46,305 nt of DNA from Pedosphaera sp. (GTDB lineage Bacteria > Verrucomicrobiota > Verrucomicrobiia > Limisphaerales > AAA164-E04). The notes beneath the pieces are model-generated. The model worked only from the letters and a program-made list of their open reading frames with translations, searched no databases and was not told the DNA's origin. Below, in pieces: positions 15,210 through 24,413 of this stretch (positions within the stretch are counted from its first letter, which is position 1; every line of letters begins with the position of its first letter). The position numbers and the translations under genes are program-made. The DNA lies in the NCBI GenBank assembly GCA_002686885.1, contig NYYT01000092.1, positions 26,254-72,558 of the forward strand. The letters run 5' to 3'.

Positions 15210-18200
15210 TGCATCAAATCATCGCATGGTTTGCCCGGAATGGCGTTGCTGCCAACTTGTTGATGCTGGCCATCCTCATGGCAGGCATTAACACCTTATT
15301 CAAACGCATTCCAACCGAAGTTTTCCCAGAATTCGAGCTGGACATGATCACCGTGTCCGTTCCCTATCGTGGGTCCACTCCTGCTGAGGTCGAAGAATCG
15401 GTGGTCGTTAAAATTGAAGAAGCCATTCAGGACCTTCAAGGGATCAAGGAAATCAATTCCACCGCATCGGAGGGGGCAGGCTCGGTTTCCATTGAGGTAG
15501 ACAAGGGTTATGACTCCAGAGATCTACTCGATGACATTAAAAATCGTGTCGATTCCATCAACACGTTCCCCGTCGAAACTGAAAAGCCTGTGATCAATCT
15601 GGCCAAACCCAGGGGAGAAGTCATCACGGTGGTCCTGGCAGCAGACATGTCTGAATCAGACCTCTGTCTTCTTGGTGAGCAAATACGGGACGAAATCGTC
15701 AACTTACCCAACGTAACCCAGGTGTCTCTGCAAGCAGTTCGCCCTTATGAAGTCGCCATCGAAGTCTCAGAACAAACCCTTCAGCAGTATGGCCTGACCC
15801 TGGATGGCGTGGCGCAGGCCATTCGATCCTCTTCGATTGACTTACCCGCTGGAGCCATCAAGACCACAGGTGGAGAAATCCTTCTCAGAACCAAGGGACA
15901 AGCTTATGTCGGATCGGATTTCGAAAATATCGTGCTTTTGACCCGAAACGATGGCACCCGGTTGACGTTGGGCGAGATCGCAAAAGTCGTTGATGGTTTT
16001 GAGGAGACCCCTTTGTTTGCCCGCTGGAATGGCAAACGCTGCGTCATGATTGCCGTTGCGCGGGTCGGGAATCAAAATGCCATTGATCTTGCCAACGAAG
16101 TGAAGGATTACCTGGTGGAAAGGCGACATACCCTTCCTCCAGGTGTGGATCTGGATTACTGGAATGACCGATCCAAGATTGTGAAAGGGCGCATCCAAAC
16201 CCTCACTTCCAGTGCCATGCAAGGAGGGTTCCTGGTCTTCCTCGTGCTGGCTCTGTTTTTACGGTTTTCACTCGCGCTTTGGGTCTGCCTGGGCATCCCG
16301 GTAGCCTTCATGGGAGCTCTGGCTTTCATGCCCCAGTTGGGTGTGACCATCAATATCATCAGTCTCTTTGGATTTATCCTGGTCCTGGGCATTGTGGTTG
16401 ATGACGCCATTGTGACGGGGGAGAATATTTACAGCCATCTTCAGAGGGGAAGTCATCCAACTCAGGCAGCCATCCAGGGGGCCCAGGAAGTCTCGGTTCC
16501 TGTGATCTTTGGTGTGCTGACCACTGTGGCAGCCTTTGTTCCGATCATGATGATCGAGGGCTTTCGAGGAAAAATATTTGCTCAGATTCCCCTGGTGGTG
16601 ATTCCCGTACTGCTTTTCTCGCTGGTGGAATCCAAGCTCATCCTTCCAGCTCATCTGAAGCACCTCAGAATGCATTCGAACCCCGAAGGCTCGGGTTCGC
16701 TTCTGAACCGTTTTCAACAATTCTTTGCTCGCGGCCTCGAACGCTTTGCCCAGGGTATTTACCAGCCGACACTGCGTCTTGCCATGCAGTATCGCTATAT
16801 GACTCTGGCGGGCTTCACCGGCATTTGCCTCATCCTTTTCACGTTGCTTGCCAGTAATCGCATGATGTTTGTGTTTTTCCCGAGAGTGCCCACCGAACGC
16901 ATCACTGTTCGGTTGACCATGCCTGAAGGCACTCCATCAGAGACCACACAACGACACATCAATCACATCCTGGCCGAGGCCAACAAACTCAAGCAGCGCG
17001 AAGACTACACCGAACCCTCCACGGGAGAGAGTATCATTCAAAACATCATGGATGTCGTCGGGGTTTCTGGCATGACCGGCGGCAGAAGACGATCCGCCGG
17101 GCTCACCCACGTGGGTGAAGTCGCCATGGGCATAACGCCACCGGAAGCCAGACAACTGCCCTTGACCAGCCAAGAGGTCGTCGCGCAGTGGCGCAGAGCC
17201 ATCGGCATCATTCCCGGCGCACAGGAACTCAGCTTTCGGGCAGAGATTGGTCGATCCAGTGATCCGGTCACTATTCAACTGACAGGACCAAGCTTTGATG
17301 ACCTCAAATTGGCTGCCGAACAAGCCAAGGAAAAGCTGGGACAATACCCGGACCTCTTTGACATCAAGGATACCTTCGAGGACGGCAAGCCCGAGAGAAA
17401 AATGCGCATCAAGCCAGAAGCTGAACTGCTGGGCTTGACCATGACCGATTTGGCTCGCCAAACCCGCCAGGCTTTCTTTGGAAGCGAAGCTCAACGTATC
17501 CAGCGAGGCCGCGAAGATGTTCGCGTCATGGTGCGTTACCCCAAGGAAGAACGCACTTCCCTGGCAAATCTGGAATCCATGCGCATTCGAACTCCCGATG
17601 GTCAGGAAGTACCCTTTGCCTCTGTTGCCGATATTGAGGAAGGACGTAGTTTTTCCAGTATCAAGCGAATCAATCGGAATCGAACCATTCAAGTCACCGC
17701 CGATGCCGACAAGGAGAAAGCCAATTTGCAGATCATTCAGGAAGACATCATACGATTCATGCCGGACATTGTGCGCGACTACCCTGGCATGCAATTCACT
17801 CTGGAAGGAGAGGCTCGAGAACAGCAGGAATCCTTCGGAAGTGTCTGGATGGGGTCCCTTTTCGTGCTTTTCACCATCTACTCCCTATTGGCGATTCCTT
17901 TTCGCAGTTACATGCAGCCTCTGATTGTGATGTCGGTGATTCCCTTTGGTCTAGGGGGTGCGATTCTTGGACACATCATCATGGGACAAAACTTGAGCAT
18001 CATGAGTGTGTTCGGCATGTTGGCCCTCTCCGGGGTGGTGGTCAACGACAGTCTGGTGCTCGTCGATTACATCAATCGAAAAAGGCGTGAGGGCACCCCC
18101 CTGCTCGATGCGGTGCGAACGGCAGGTGTGGCCCGCTTCAGAGCCATCATGCTCACCTCCTTTACCACTTTTGCCGGGCTGATTCCCATCATGTGGGAAA

Positions 18201-18403
18201 AAAGCACCCAAGCCCAATTTTTGATTCCCATGGCCATTTCACTGGGTTGGGGCATTCTTTTCGCAACGTTCATTACCCTACTGATGGTCCCGATCAATTA
18301 CCTCCTTTTGGAAGATGGCGTACAGCTCGTGAAAAGATACCTTCGCTGGCAATTCAACCTTTCCACCCGCGAGCCCGCTTTACAAGAAGCCCAACCAAAC
18401 TAA
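15209..18403 (+). CDS. RND-family efflux permease, first copy
   Basis: 1064 residues, the usual HAE/AcrB-like size. TM1 is followed by a large periplasmic loop and TM2-6, and this arrangement is repeated. TM4 has VLGIVVDDAIVTGENIY with the proton-relay Asp pair at D398-D399. TM10 has LSGVVVNDSLVLVDYIN, so the position of the AcrB relay lysine is Asn946. The C-terminal TM11-12 region has TSFTTFAGLIPIM and AQFLIPMAISLGWGILFAT, typical of the family. Role: proton-driven export of lipophilic or other small molecules, with the adaptor encoded just upstream. No outer-membrane TolC-like gene is in the window. Substrate unknown. Confidence 0.95.
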   Translation: MHQIIAWFARNGVAANLLMLAILMAGINTLFKRIPTEVFPEFELDMITVSVPYRGSTPAEVEESVVVKIEEAIQDLQGIKEINSTASEGAGSVSIEVDKGYDSRDLLDDIKNRVDSINTFPVETEKPVINLAKPRGEVITVVLAADMSESDLCLLGEQIRDEIVNLPNVTQVSLQAVRPYEVAIEVSEQTLQQYGLTLDGVAQAIRSSSIDLPAGAIKTTGGEILLRTKGQAYVGSDFENIVLLTRNDGTRLTLGEIAKVVDGFEETPLFARWNGKRCVMIAVARVGNQNAIDLANEVKDYLVERRHTLPPGVDLDYWNDRSKIVKGRIQTLTSSAMQGGFLVFLVLALFLRFSLALWVCLGIPVAFMGALAFMPQLGVTINIISLFGFILVLGIVVDDAIVTGENIYSHLQRGSHPTQAAIQGAQEVSVPVIFGVLTTVAAFVPIMMIEGFRGKIFAQIPLVVIPVLLFSLVESKLILPAHLKHLRMHSNPEGSGSLLNRFQQFFARGLERFAQGIYQPTLRLAMQYRYMTLAGFTGICLILFTLLASNRMMFVFFPRVPTERITVRLTMPEGTPSETTQRHINHILAEANKLKQREDYTEPSTGESIIQNIMDVVGVSGMTGGRRRSAGLTHVGEVAMGITPPEARQLPLTSQEVVAQWRRAIGIIPGAQELSFRAEIGRSSDPVTIQLTGPSFDDLKLAAEQAKEKLGQYPDLFDIKDTFEDGKPERKMRIKPEAELLGLTMTDLARQTRQAFFGSEAQRIQRGREDVRVMVRYPKEERTSLANLESMRIRTPDGQEVPFASVADIEEGRSFSSIKRINRNRTIQVTADADKEKANLQIIQEDIIRFMPDIVRDYPGMQFTLEGEAREQQESFGSVWMGSLFVLFTIYSLLAIPFRSYMQPLIVMSVIPFGLGGAILGHIIMGQNLSIMSVFGMLALSGVVVNDSLVLVDYINRKRREGTPLLDAVRTAGVARFRAIMLTSFTTFAGLIPIMWEKSTQAQFLIPMAISLGWGILFATFITLLMVPINYLLLEDGVQLVKRYLRWQFNLSTREPALQEAQPN

Positions 18404-18438
18404 GCTCGCCATCCCAATTGTTGACCAAGGTTTCCACC

Positions 18439-18783
18439 ATGCCCCTGCTTCACATCCAGACCAACCTTTCACTCACTGCTAAGCAAACCAGTGACACGCT
18501 CAAAACACTGAGCTCTCAAGCCGCCAATTGGCTCGAAAAATCTGAGAACTTTGTGCAGATCATCTTACAGCCGCAACAGCCCATGACGTTTGCCGGCACC
18601 GAACAACCCACCGCACATATCCGTTGGGAAAGTCTTGGATTTGGGCAACGATCCTTTGAGGAGCTTAGTCAGCTGCTCTGCAGGCTCATCCAACAATGCT
18701 TGGGTATCCCCTCGGAACGCATCTTTATTCGATTCTGCGAGGTAGCCAGAAGTCAATGGGGCTGGGACGGTCATACATTTTAA
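18439..18783 (+). CDS. MIF-family tautomerase
   Basis: 114 residues starting MPLLHIQTN, the typical beginning of macrophage migration inhibitory factor (MIF)/phenylpyruvate tautomerase proteins. After Met removal the catalytic Pro would be residue 1. Further agreement with human MIF, aligned by eye: a Lys near position 33, MTFAGTEQP against MAFGGSSEP, SFEELSQLLCRLI against SYSKLLCGLL, and a C-terminal IFIRFCEV...GWDGHTF against [21 protein letters not shown]. The human CALC redox motif is absent (TAHI here). Family role: keto-enol tautomerisation. The physiological substrate in bacteria is generally unknown. The gene starts 35 bases after the first RND permease, so it is probably in that operon. 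The frame is open upstream into the RND gene; the Pro-start requirement fixes ATG 18439. Confidence 0.88.
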   Translation: MPLLHIQTNLSLTAKQTSDTLKTLSSQAANWLEKSENFVQIILQPQQPMTFAGTEQPTAHIRWESLGFGQRSFEELSQLLCRLIQQCLGIPSERIFIRFCEVARSQWGWDGHTF

Positions 18784-18920
18784 TTTTTCCAATGTCGTAA
18801 TCTCAATGCGTTCACGAAAAGTTGACTCCTCTGCGGCGATGGCACTCGCGATTCATTCCGCAACCTTGATATGAGAACCCTCACCTAGGTATTGCCAGAA
18901 AGGCTCGTTAGCCTTTTGAT

Positions 18921-18926
18921 AGGAGG
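18921..18926 (+). promoter_or_regulatory. Strong Shine-Dalgarno site of second adaptor gene
   Basis: AGGAGG six bases before ATG 18933. It is one of the few near-consensus ribosome binding sites in the window and fixes the start of the second membrane-fusion protein. Confidence 0.75.
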
Positions 18927-18932
18927 CCTTCA

Positions 18933-20192
18933 ATGAAAACAGGTCTCCATGATCAAGCCGCTCCTGCCTCGCCCAACCGCACCAAGGCATCATCTTGGGA
19001 TCTTTGGCTTCGCTACCTGATTCCAGCCAGTATCTTACTTTTGGCCGTATGTGTCTTTTGGGCTCTGATGCAGCAAGGCAAGGATGCGGATACCCCTCCC
19101 CCAAAAAAACAGGTCCTGAGAACTCAAATCCTGGAGGTGCAATCTGGTGACTATCAAGTTTGGGTTCCGTCTCAGGGGGTGATCACACCTCACACCGAAA
19201 TCCCCCTTCAAGCTGAAGTCAATGGTTCGATTGAAAGCCTGGAAGACGTTTTTGAAAGTGGCGCCAGTTTCAAGAAGGGGGACTTGCTTGTTTCCATGGT
19301 GAGGCATGACTACCAAAATGCTGTCGACCTGACTAAAGCCCGACTCCTCATGATGGAGGCTTCACTTGAATTGGCAGCTGCCAATCATGAGAGGAACCAA
19401 AAAGTCGTCGCCGATTCACTCATTCCGCAAGCTGAGGTGGATTTGAGCTTGGCCAATCTCAGACAGGCCGAAGCAGCATTCAAAATAGCTCAATCAGAAT
19501 ACAAACAGTCCATGAAGGACCTGGAGAGAACGCATATCCGAGCTCCTTTCGATGGAAGAGTGCGGGATCGTCTAGTCGGGGTTGGCCAACAAATTGGGCC
19601 TGGCACCACGTTGGGGCGCATCTATGCGACAGATGTTGCTGAAGTCAGACTGCCCATATCCACACGGGAACTGCCTTTCGTGGATTTACCAGAACGTGAG
19701 AATGATCCTCCAGTCAAAGTCATCCTTCGAGATGCTCTCGACCCTGACAACCCTCATCGCTGGGAAGCAGTGATTATGAGATGTGATGGTATGCTCAATG
19801 AAGATTCACTGGAAGTTCATGCCATCGCCTCAATTGAGGATCCCTTTGGCCAGGCAGGCCTTCGACAAACACTGCGCATGGGGCAACCTGTCTCAGCAGC
19901 CATCATGGGAAAGCGACTAACCAATGTCGTTGCACTTCCAAGGAAAGCCATACGCGAGCTGGATCAAATCTACCTGGTCGATCCCATGACCCACATGTTA
20001 TCGAAGCATCGTATTTCTCCGATATGGCGTGATGAGGTTTCGGTTATCGTTCGCGATCCCATGTTACCCGATGGGCAATGGGTTGCGACAACCCATCTGG
20101 TGTATGCTCCCGACGGAACCAAAGTGGAGGTCATCCCTGATTTAAGTGATGATCAGGAAAAATCAAAAGAAACTCTCGCCTCGGACAAGTAA
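18933..20192 (+). CDS. RND efflux membrane-fusion protein, second copy
   Basis: 419 residues. A cytoplasmic stretch of about 25 residues precedes the anchor YLIPASILLLAVCVFWALM. Lipoyl halves (IPLQAEVNGSIESL; RTHIRAPFDGRV) flank a coiled-coil hairpin with IPQAEVDLSLANLRQAEAAF. This is clearly paralogous to the first adaptor: compare VPSQGVI with VPSQGIV and LIPQAEVDLSLANL with LIPRAELDLSAANL. Role: periplasmic adaptor for the RND permease encoded 45 bases downstream. The gene has its own strong Shine-Dalgarno site and sits 149 bases after the tautomerase gene, so it may have its own promoter, though none could be called. Confidence 0.93.
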   Translation: MKTGLHDQAAPASPNRTKASSWDLWLRYLIPASILLLAVCVFWALMQQGKDADTPPPKKQVLRTQILEVQSGDYQVWVPSQGVITPHTEIPLQAEVNGSIESLEDVFESGASFKKGDLLVSMVRHDYQNAVDLTKARLLMMEASLELAAANHERNQKVVADSLIPQAEVDLSLANLRQAEAAFKIAQSEYKQSMKDLERTHIRAPFDGRVRDRLVGVGQQIGPGTTLGRIYATDVAEVRLPISTRELPFVDLPERENDPPVKVILRDALDPDNPHRWEAVIMRCDGMLNEDSLEVHAIASIEDPFGQAGLRQTLRMGQPVSAAIMGKRLTNVVALPRKAIRELDQIYLVDPMTHMLSKHRISPIWRDEVSVIVRDPMLPDGQWVATTHLVYAPDGTKVEVIPDLSDDQEKSKETLASDK

Positions 20193-20237
20193 TCCATCTC
20201 CCACGGCAAACAAAACATTCTTCTTATCTTTTGCCTC

Positions 20238-23200
20238 ATGATCCGCTGGTTCACTCAAAATGGTATCGCCGCCAACTTTCTAATGATTGGCATCCTCTTG
20301 AGTGGACTTTATGTGGCCTTTTTTCGTATCCCGCTTGAGGTCACGCCTGCATTGAGCTGGAACACGGTCATGATTGAAATGCCGTATCGTGGAGCAACAG
20401 CTAAGGATGTGGAGCAGGCTATCCTCATTCCGGTTGAAGAATCTCTGGAAGGAATCCAGGGGATAGAACACCTTCATGCTGATGGATCTAGGGGGATGGC
20501 ACGGTTTTATCTGAATGCCAAACCAGATGTGGACCTTCGATCACTCATGGATGACGTCAAGGCCAGAGTCGATGCCATCACTACCTTTCCATCCGAAACC
20601 GAACGTCCCCGAGTTTTCATTCCTGAATCCAGTCATTATGACGAAGTTCTTAGCGTCGCGATCAGCGGAAGACTCAATCCTCGAGAACTCGGAATGGTGG
20701 CTCGGCGCGTTCAGGAAGACCTACTAGAAATCCCGGGAATCAGTCGGGCTGATATCGAAGGAGGGCGTCGTTTCGAGATCGCCATCGAGGTAGACCCTGA
20801 AAAACTCCTTTCATATGGCTTAAGTTTCCAGGATTTGGCGAATGCGATCCGTCGATACTCTTTGGATCTCCCAGCAGGGGCCATTGATAGCGAAAGTGGC
20901 ACATTGACTCTAAGAACAAGGGGGCAGGCTTACAGTCAATCAGATTTCGCCGAAATCCCCATTCGATCCGTGAATGGATCGGAACTTAGACTAGGAGACA
21001 TCGCCACGATTATCGATGGGTTTGAAGAAGGAGACAAAAGCGTAAGATTCAACGGTGCCCCTGCCCTTTTCATCGAAGTCATGCGGACTGGGCGAGAAAG
21101 TGCCATCGATATTTCCAATAAAGTGCGTGATTATGTCGACGCTGCTTCGGGTCGATTTCCTGAGGGTATCGAGCTCTTTGTATGGGATGACGAATCCAAA
21201 GCAATTCGAGGCAGGCTATCCACGCTTGGCACCTCTCTGCTGCAGGGAAGTTTTTTGGTGATGCTCACCCTTGGACTGTTTTTGCGTCCCGCGCTCGCCT
21301 TTTGGATCATCGTCGGCATCCCAGTCTCCTTTGCGGGAGGGATCTGTCTCATGCCATGGTTTGGTATCACTGCCAATGTGATGAGCCTATTTGGGTTTAT
21401 CATTGTTGTGGGAGTCGTGGTCGACGATGCGATCGTGACCGGAGAGAATGTCTACCAGAAATTACGCACTGGGATGGATCCAACCCAAGCGGCTATTGAA
21501 GGAACCCAGGAAGTAACCCTCCCAGTCACCTTTGGTGTCATCACTACCATGGTGGCCTTCATACCGCTGATGTTCTTCGATGGTACGTGGGGCGATTTTG
21601 CCAAACAAATACCTCCAATTGTTGCACCGGTTTTGCTCTTCTCTCTTCTTGAATCCAAATGGATTCTGCCATCGCATCTCAAGCACATTCACCTCACACC
21701 AGCCACGGGTATCTTCATGCGCACGCAACAGAAAGTGGCTCTTGGTTTGGAACAGTTTGTCGATCGTATTTATGGACCGAGTCTTGCATGGGCCCTGGGG
21801 CATAAAACCATCGTGCTTTCCTCTTTTGCTGGCATTGCACTGTGCATGGCAGGTTACTGCTTGGGAGGACATATGAGCTTTACTTCCTTCCCTACGGTCG
21901 ACCGACAACGCATCACAGCCATTCTCGATCTTCCCGATGATACCCCCCTGAATACCACTCAAACCTATGCCGATCGCCTGGAGGAAGGCCTTAAACAGTT
22001 GAAGAGTGAATTCAAGGATCCTGCAAGCGGAGAATCCTTGATCAAAAACACGACCAAAGTCGTAGGTGCTTACGGTGCTGGGGGATCTTTCGACAAGTCA
22101 CGATGCTACATGTCCGTTGAAATCATGGCTCCTGAAGAACGCAGCGAGCCTGGCCCCAAAAACAGTGCGATTGCCAATCGCTGGACAGAAATCGTGGGCC
22201 CCATTCCAGAAGCATTGACTTTCCGGGTTTTTGCAGATCAAACCCTCAAACAACGGCGCGAATACGATGACGAATATCTCAACCTGGAATTACGTGGCCC
22301 CATGTCTGATCGTAAAGCTGAAATCGCCGAATCCATCAAGGAAATGCTTGAAGGCTATCCAGGAATATCGACAGCTTGGGCTAGGATCAACCGAGGTCAG
22401 GATGAACTGGAACTCAAGCTCCGACCGCGCGCCGCTGAACTGGGCTTGAGTCAAGCCGAATTGGCTCGACAAATTCGGCAGGCATTTTACGGAGAGGAAG
22501 CCCAGCGGGTTCAAAGAGGTATCGATGACATTCGAGTCATGGTTCGCCTTCCAAAAGAATCCAGAGAGTCGCTTCGCACTCTTGAGGAAATGACCATTCG
22601 AACGCCTAGAGGAGCCGATGTGCCCATTTCCACCGTCGCTGAAATTACTTTTCGCAAGGCCCCCACTTTTGTGGAGCGCAATGATGGTGCGGAGATCATC
22701 CGAATTGGGGCCCAGCCCATCGACGAGTCAGTGGATGTCGTAGGTATCGCTCAGGAATTGGAACCTCGATTGTGGGAACTCTGCCGCCAAGCGGACAACT
22801 TGTCCTTTCAATTCATTGGATATGTCGCCGAGGCAAAAGAGGCCAAGAAACGTACTCTCTTGGGAGGTACTGCTTTGTTACTTGCCCTTTACGGACTTCT
22901 TGCCATTCCCTTCAAATCCCTTGTCCAACCCTTTTTCGTCATGACTGCAGTCCCGTTCGGCATCATTGGCGCCTTGGTAGGCCATATCATTATGGGAGTG
23001 ACGCCGTCATACCTTTCCATTTTTGGCATGCTTGCGCTGGCAGGAGTCACGGTCAATGACTCCTTGGTCATGGTGGATCATGTCAACAAGCAGCTCAAAA
23101 AAGGGAAGGATCTAGACCAAGCCACTCGCCAAGCGGGTAAAAGACGTTTTCGCCCTATATTGCTCACATCCCTAACCACTTTTTTGGGGCTATTACCGCT

Positions 23201-23390
23201 CATGCTTGAACGATCGCTCCAGGCTCAGTTCTTGATTCCGATGGCTATTTCATTGGGATTTGGAGTGATTTTTGCTACGACCATCACCCTGTATCTCATT
23301 CCCTGTGTCCTCATGACAGCAGCCCATTTCCAGGAGGTTTGTCTTCGGACAAAAAACTGGTATTGGAAGCCATTCAGAGACCAGGTTTGA
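20238..23390 (+). CDS. RND-family efflux permease, second copy
   Basis: 1050 residues, paralogous along its length to the permease encoded at 15209-18403 (both begin MI-W-F-x-x-N-G-x-A-A-N and share GENxY, AQFLIPMAISLG and many loops). TM4 reads VVGVVVDDAIVTGENVY with the Asp pair D396-D397. TM10 reads LAGVTVNDSLVMVDHVN, again with Asn (N940) where AcrB has the relay lysine. It forms a pump with the adaptor encoded upstream. Whether the two pumps assemble separately or mix subunits cannot be told. No TolC-type channel or dedicated regulator lies nearby. It converges on the sugar ABC operon with 23 bases between stops. Confidence 0.95.
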   Translation: MIRWFTQNGIAANFLMIGILLSGLYVAFFRIPLEVTPALSWNTVMIEMPYRGATAKDVEQAILIPVEESLEGIQGIEHLHADGSRGMARFYLNAKPDVDLRSLMDDVKARVDAITTFPSETERPRVFIPESSHYDEVLSVAISGRLNPRELGMVARRVQEDLLEIPGISRADIEGGRRFEIAIEVDPEKLLSYGLSFQDLANAIRRYSLDLPAGAIDSESGTLTLRTRGQAYSQSDFAEIPIRSVNGSELRLGDIATIIDGFEEGDKSVRFNGAPALFIEVMRTGRESAIDISNKVRDYVDAASGRFPEGIELFVWDDESKAIRGRLSTLGTSLLQGSFLVMLTLGLFLRPALAFWIIVGIPVSFAGGICLMPWFGITANVMSLFGFIIVVGVVVDDAIVTGENVYQKLRTGMDPTQAAIEGTQEVTLPVTFGVITTMVAFIPLMFFDGTWGDFAKQIPPIVAPVLLFSLLESKWILPSHLKHIHLTPATGIFMRTQQKVALGLEQFVDRIYGPSLAWALGHKTIVLSSFAGIALCMAGYCLGGHMSFTSFPTVDRQRITAILDLPDDTPLNTTQTYADRLEEGLKQLKSEFKDPASGESLIKNTTKVVGAYGAGGSFDKSRCYMSVEIMAPEERSEPGPKNSAIANRWTEIVGPIPEALTFRVFADQTLKQRREYDDEYLNLELRGPMSDRKAEIAESIKEMLEGYPGISTAWARINRGQDELELKLRPRAAELGLSQAELARQIRQAFYGEEAQRVQRGIDDIRVMVRLPKESRESLRTLEEMTIRTPRGADVPISTVAEITFRKAPTFVERNDGAEIIRIGAQPIDESVDVVGIAQELEPRLWELCRQADNLSFQFIGYVAEAKEAKKRTLLGGTALLLALYGLLAIPFKSLVQPFFVMTAVPFGIIGALVGHIIMGVTPSYLSIFGMLALAGVTVNDSLVMVDHVNKQLKKGKDLDQATRQAGKRRFRPILLTSLTTFLGLLPLMLERSLQAQFLIPMAISLGFGVIFATTITLYLIPCVLMTAAHFQEVCLRTKNWYWKPFRDQV

Positions 23391-23413
23391 GGTAATATCT
23401 TGAATGAAAGCCA

Positions 23414-24403
23414 CTAATTTCGGCTGGCTGCTGCCTTGCGAGCCGCAGCCACGCGCTTGACAATTTCATCGGCGACGACCCCCACCAGAATCACGGCACC
23501 AATCACCGCATATTCGATATGCGTCGGAATCCAATCGACGAGGGTGATCATATTGCGCAAAATCTGCATGAGAGCTGCACCGATCACAACGCCAAGGATG
23601 GTCCCCTGCCCCCCGCGCAAACTACAGCCACCCAGAACGGCGGCGGCAATGGCATACAGTTCATAGAAATTGCCAAAGTCGACAGGTTGAGCCGAATTGA
23701 CATCCAAGATGAAGAGAACCCCACCAAGGCCCGCCAATCCGGCGCAAATCAGGTAAGCCATCACAATCATCTTGTCGGTGTGAATCCCACTGTAGCGGGC
23801 GGCTTGCTCATTTCGCCCAAGAGCCAGCAGGTAGCGGCCATAAATGGTTCGGTTCAAGAAAATGGAAGCCAAGATCGCCACGATGAGAAGAATGAAAAAA
23901 GGCACCGGAATGCCAAAGGTCTCCAGAGGAATCCCGGGGATGGAAACGCGCCCCTCTCCCAGCCACCTCAACCCTTTGAATACCTGGCCAAAGCCCTGGG
24001 TCTGATCACCCGTAAAACCTCGAGTGATGCCGCGATACATCAACAGCCCGCAAAGTGTGATGACAAATGGTTGAAGCTTGAGCTTGGTGATCAGCAACCC
24101 ATGAAGAAGACCGATCAGGACAACGGTGATCATGACCACAAGGATGGCCACGGGCAGCGACAGTGACATTTTCGTTAAAAGCCACGGAAGCCCGCAACCA
24201 ATCAGACAAATCACGGAGCCAATGGACAAGTCAATACCACTGGTGATGATCACAAAGGCAACGCCGATGCTGATGATACCGAACAGGGAGGTACGCAGGA
24301 TCAGTCGCTCCATGTTGTAGGGCGTAAGAAAGCTGGGGCTCATCACGGCAGTGAGAATGAATACCACCAGAAAAATGCCTAGAATTCCGTATATTTTTTT
24401 CAT
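23414..24403 (-). CDS. Sugar ABC transporter permease, ribose type
   Basis: 329 residues with about eight to ten transmembrane helices. It matches the RbsC/AraH/XylH permease family: GVAFVIITSGIDLSIGS near residue 50-65 and the EAA-like cytoplasmic loop with ALGRNEQAARYSGI, then AAAVLGGCSLRGGQGTILGVVIGA. Role: forms the membrane channel for uptake of a pentose, hexose or related sugar with the ATPase and binding protein encoded upstream. It begins 10 bases after the ATPase stop, so it is the last gene of a three-gene operon. The exact substrate is unknown, so no gene name is given. Confidence 0.94.
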   Translation of the reverse strand: MKKIYGILGIFLVVFILTAVMSPSFLTPYNMERLILRTSLFGIISIGVAFVIITSGIDLSIGSVICLIGCGLPWLLTKMSLSLPVAILVVMITVVLIGLLHGLLITKLKLQPFVITLCGLLMYRGITRGFTGDQTQGFGQVFKGLRWLGEGRVSIPGIPLETFGIPVPFFILLIVAILASIFLNRTIYGRYLLALGRNEQAARYSGIHTDKMIVMAYLICAGLAGLGGVLFILDVNSAQPVDFGNFYELYAIAAAVLGGCSLRGGQGTILGVVIGAALMQILRNMITLVDWIPTHIEYAVIGAVILVGVVADEIVKRVAAARKAAASRN

Positions 24404-24413
24404 TTTATTGGCT

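Noticed and set aside
16937-17794. 285-codon open frame on the minus strand within the first RND permease
   Set aside because: Antisense to an intact, well-conserved RND gene; no recognisable domain.
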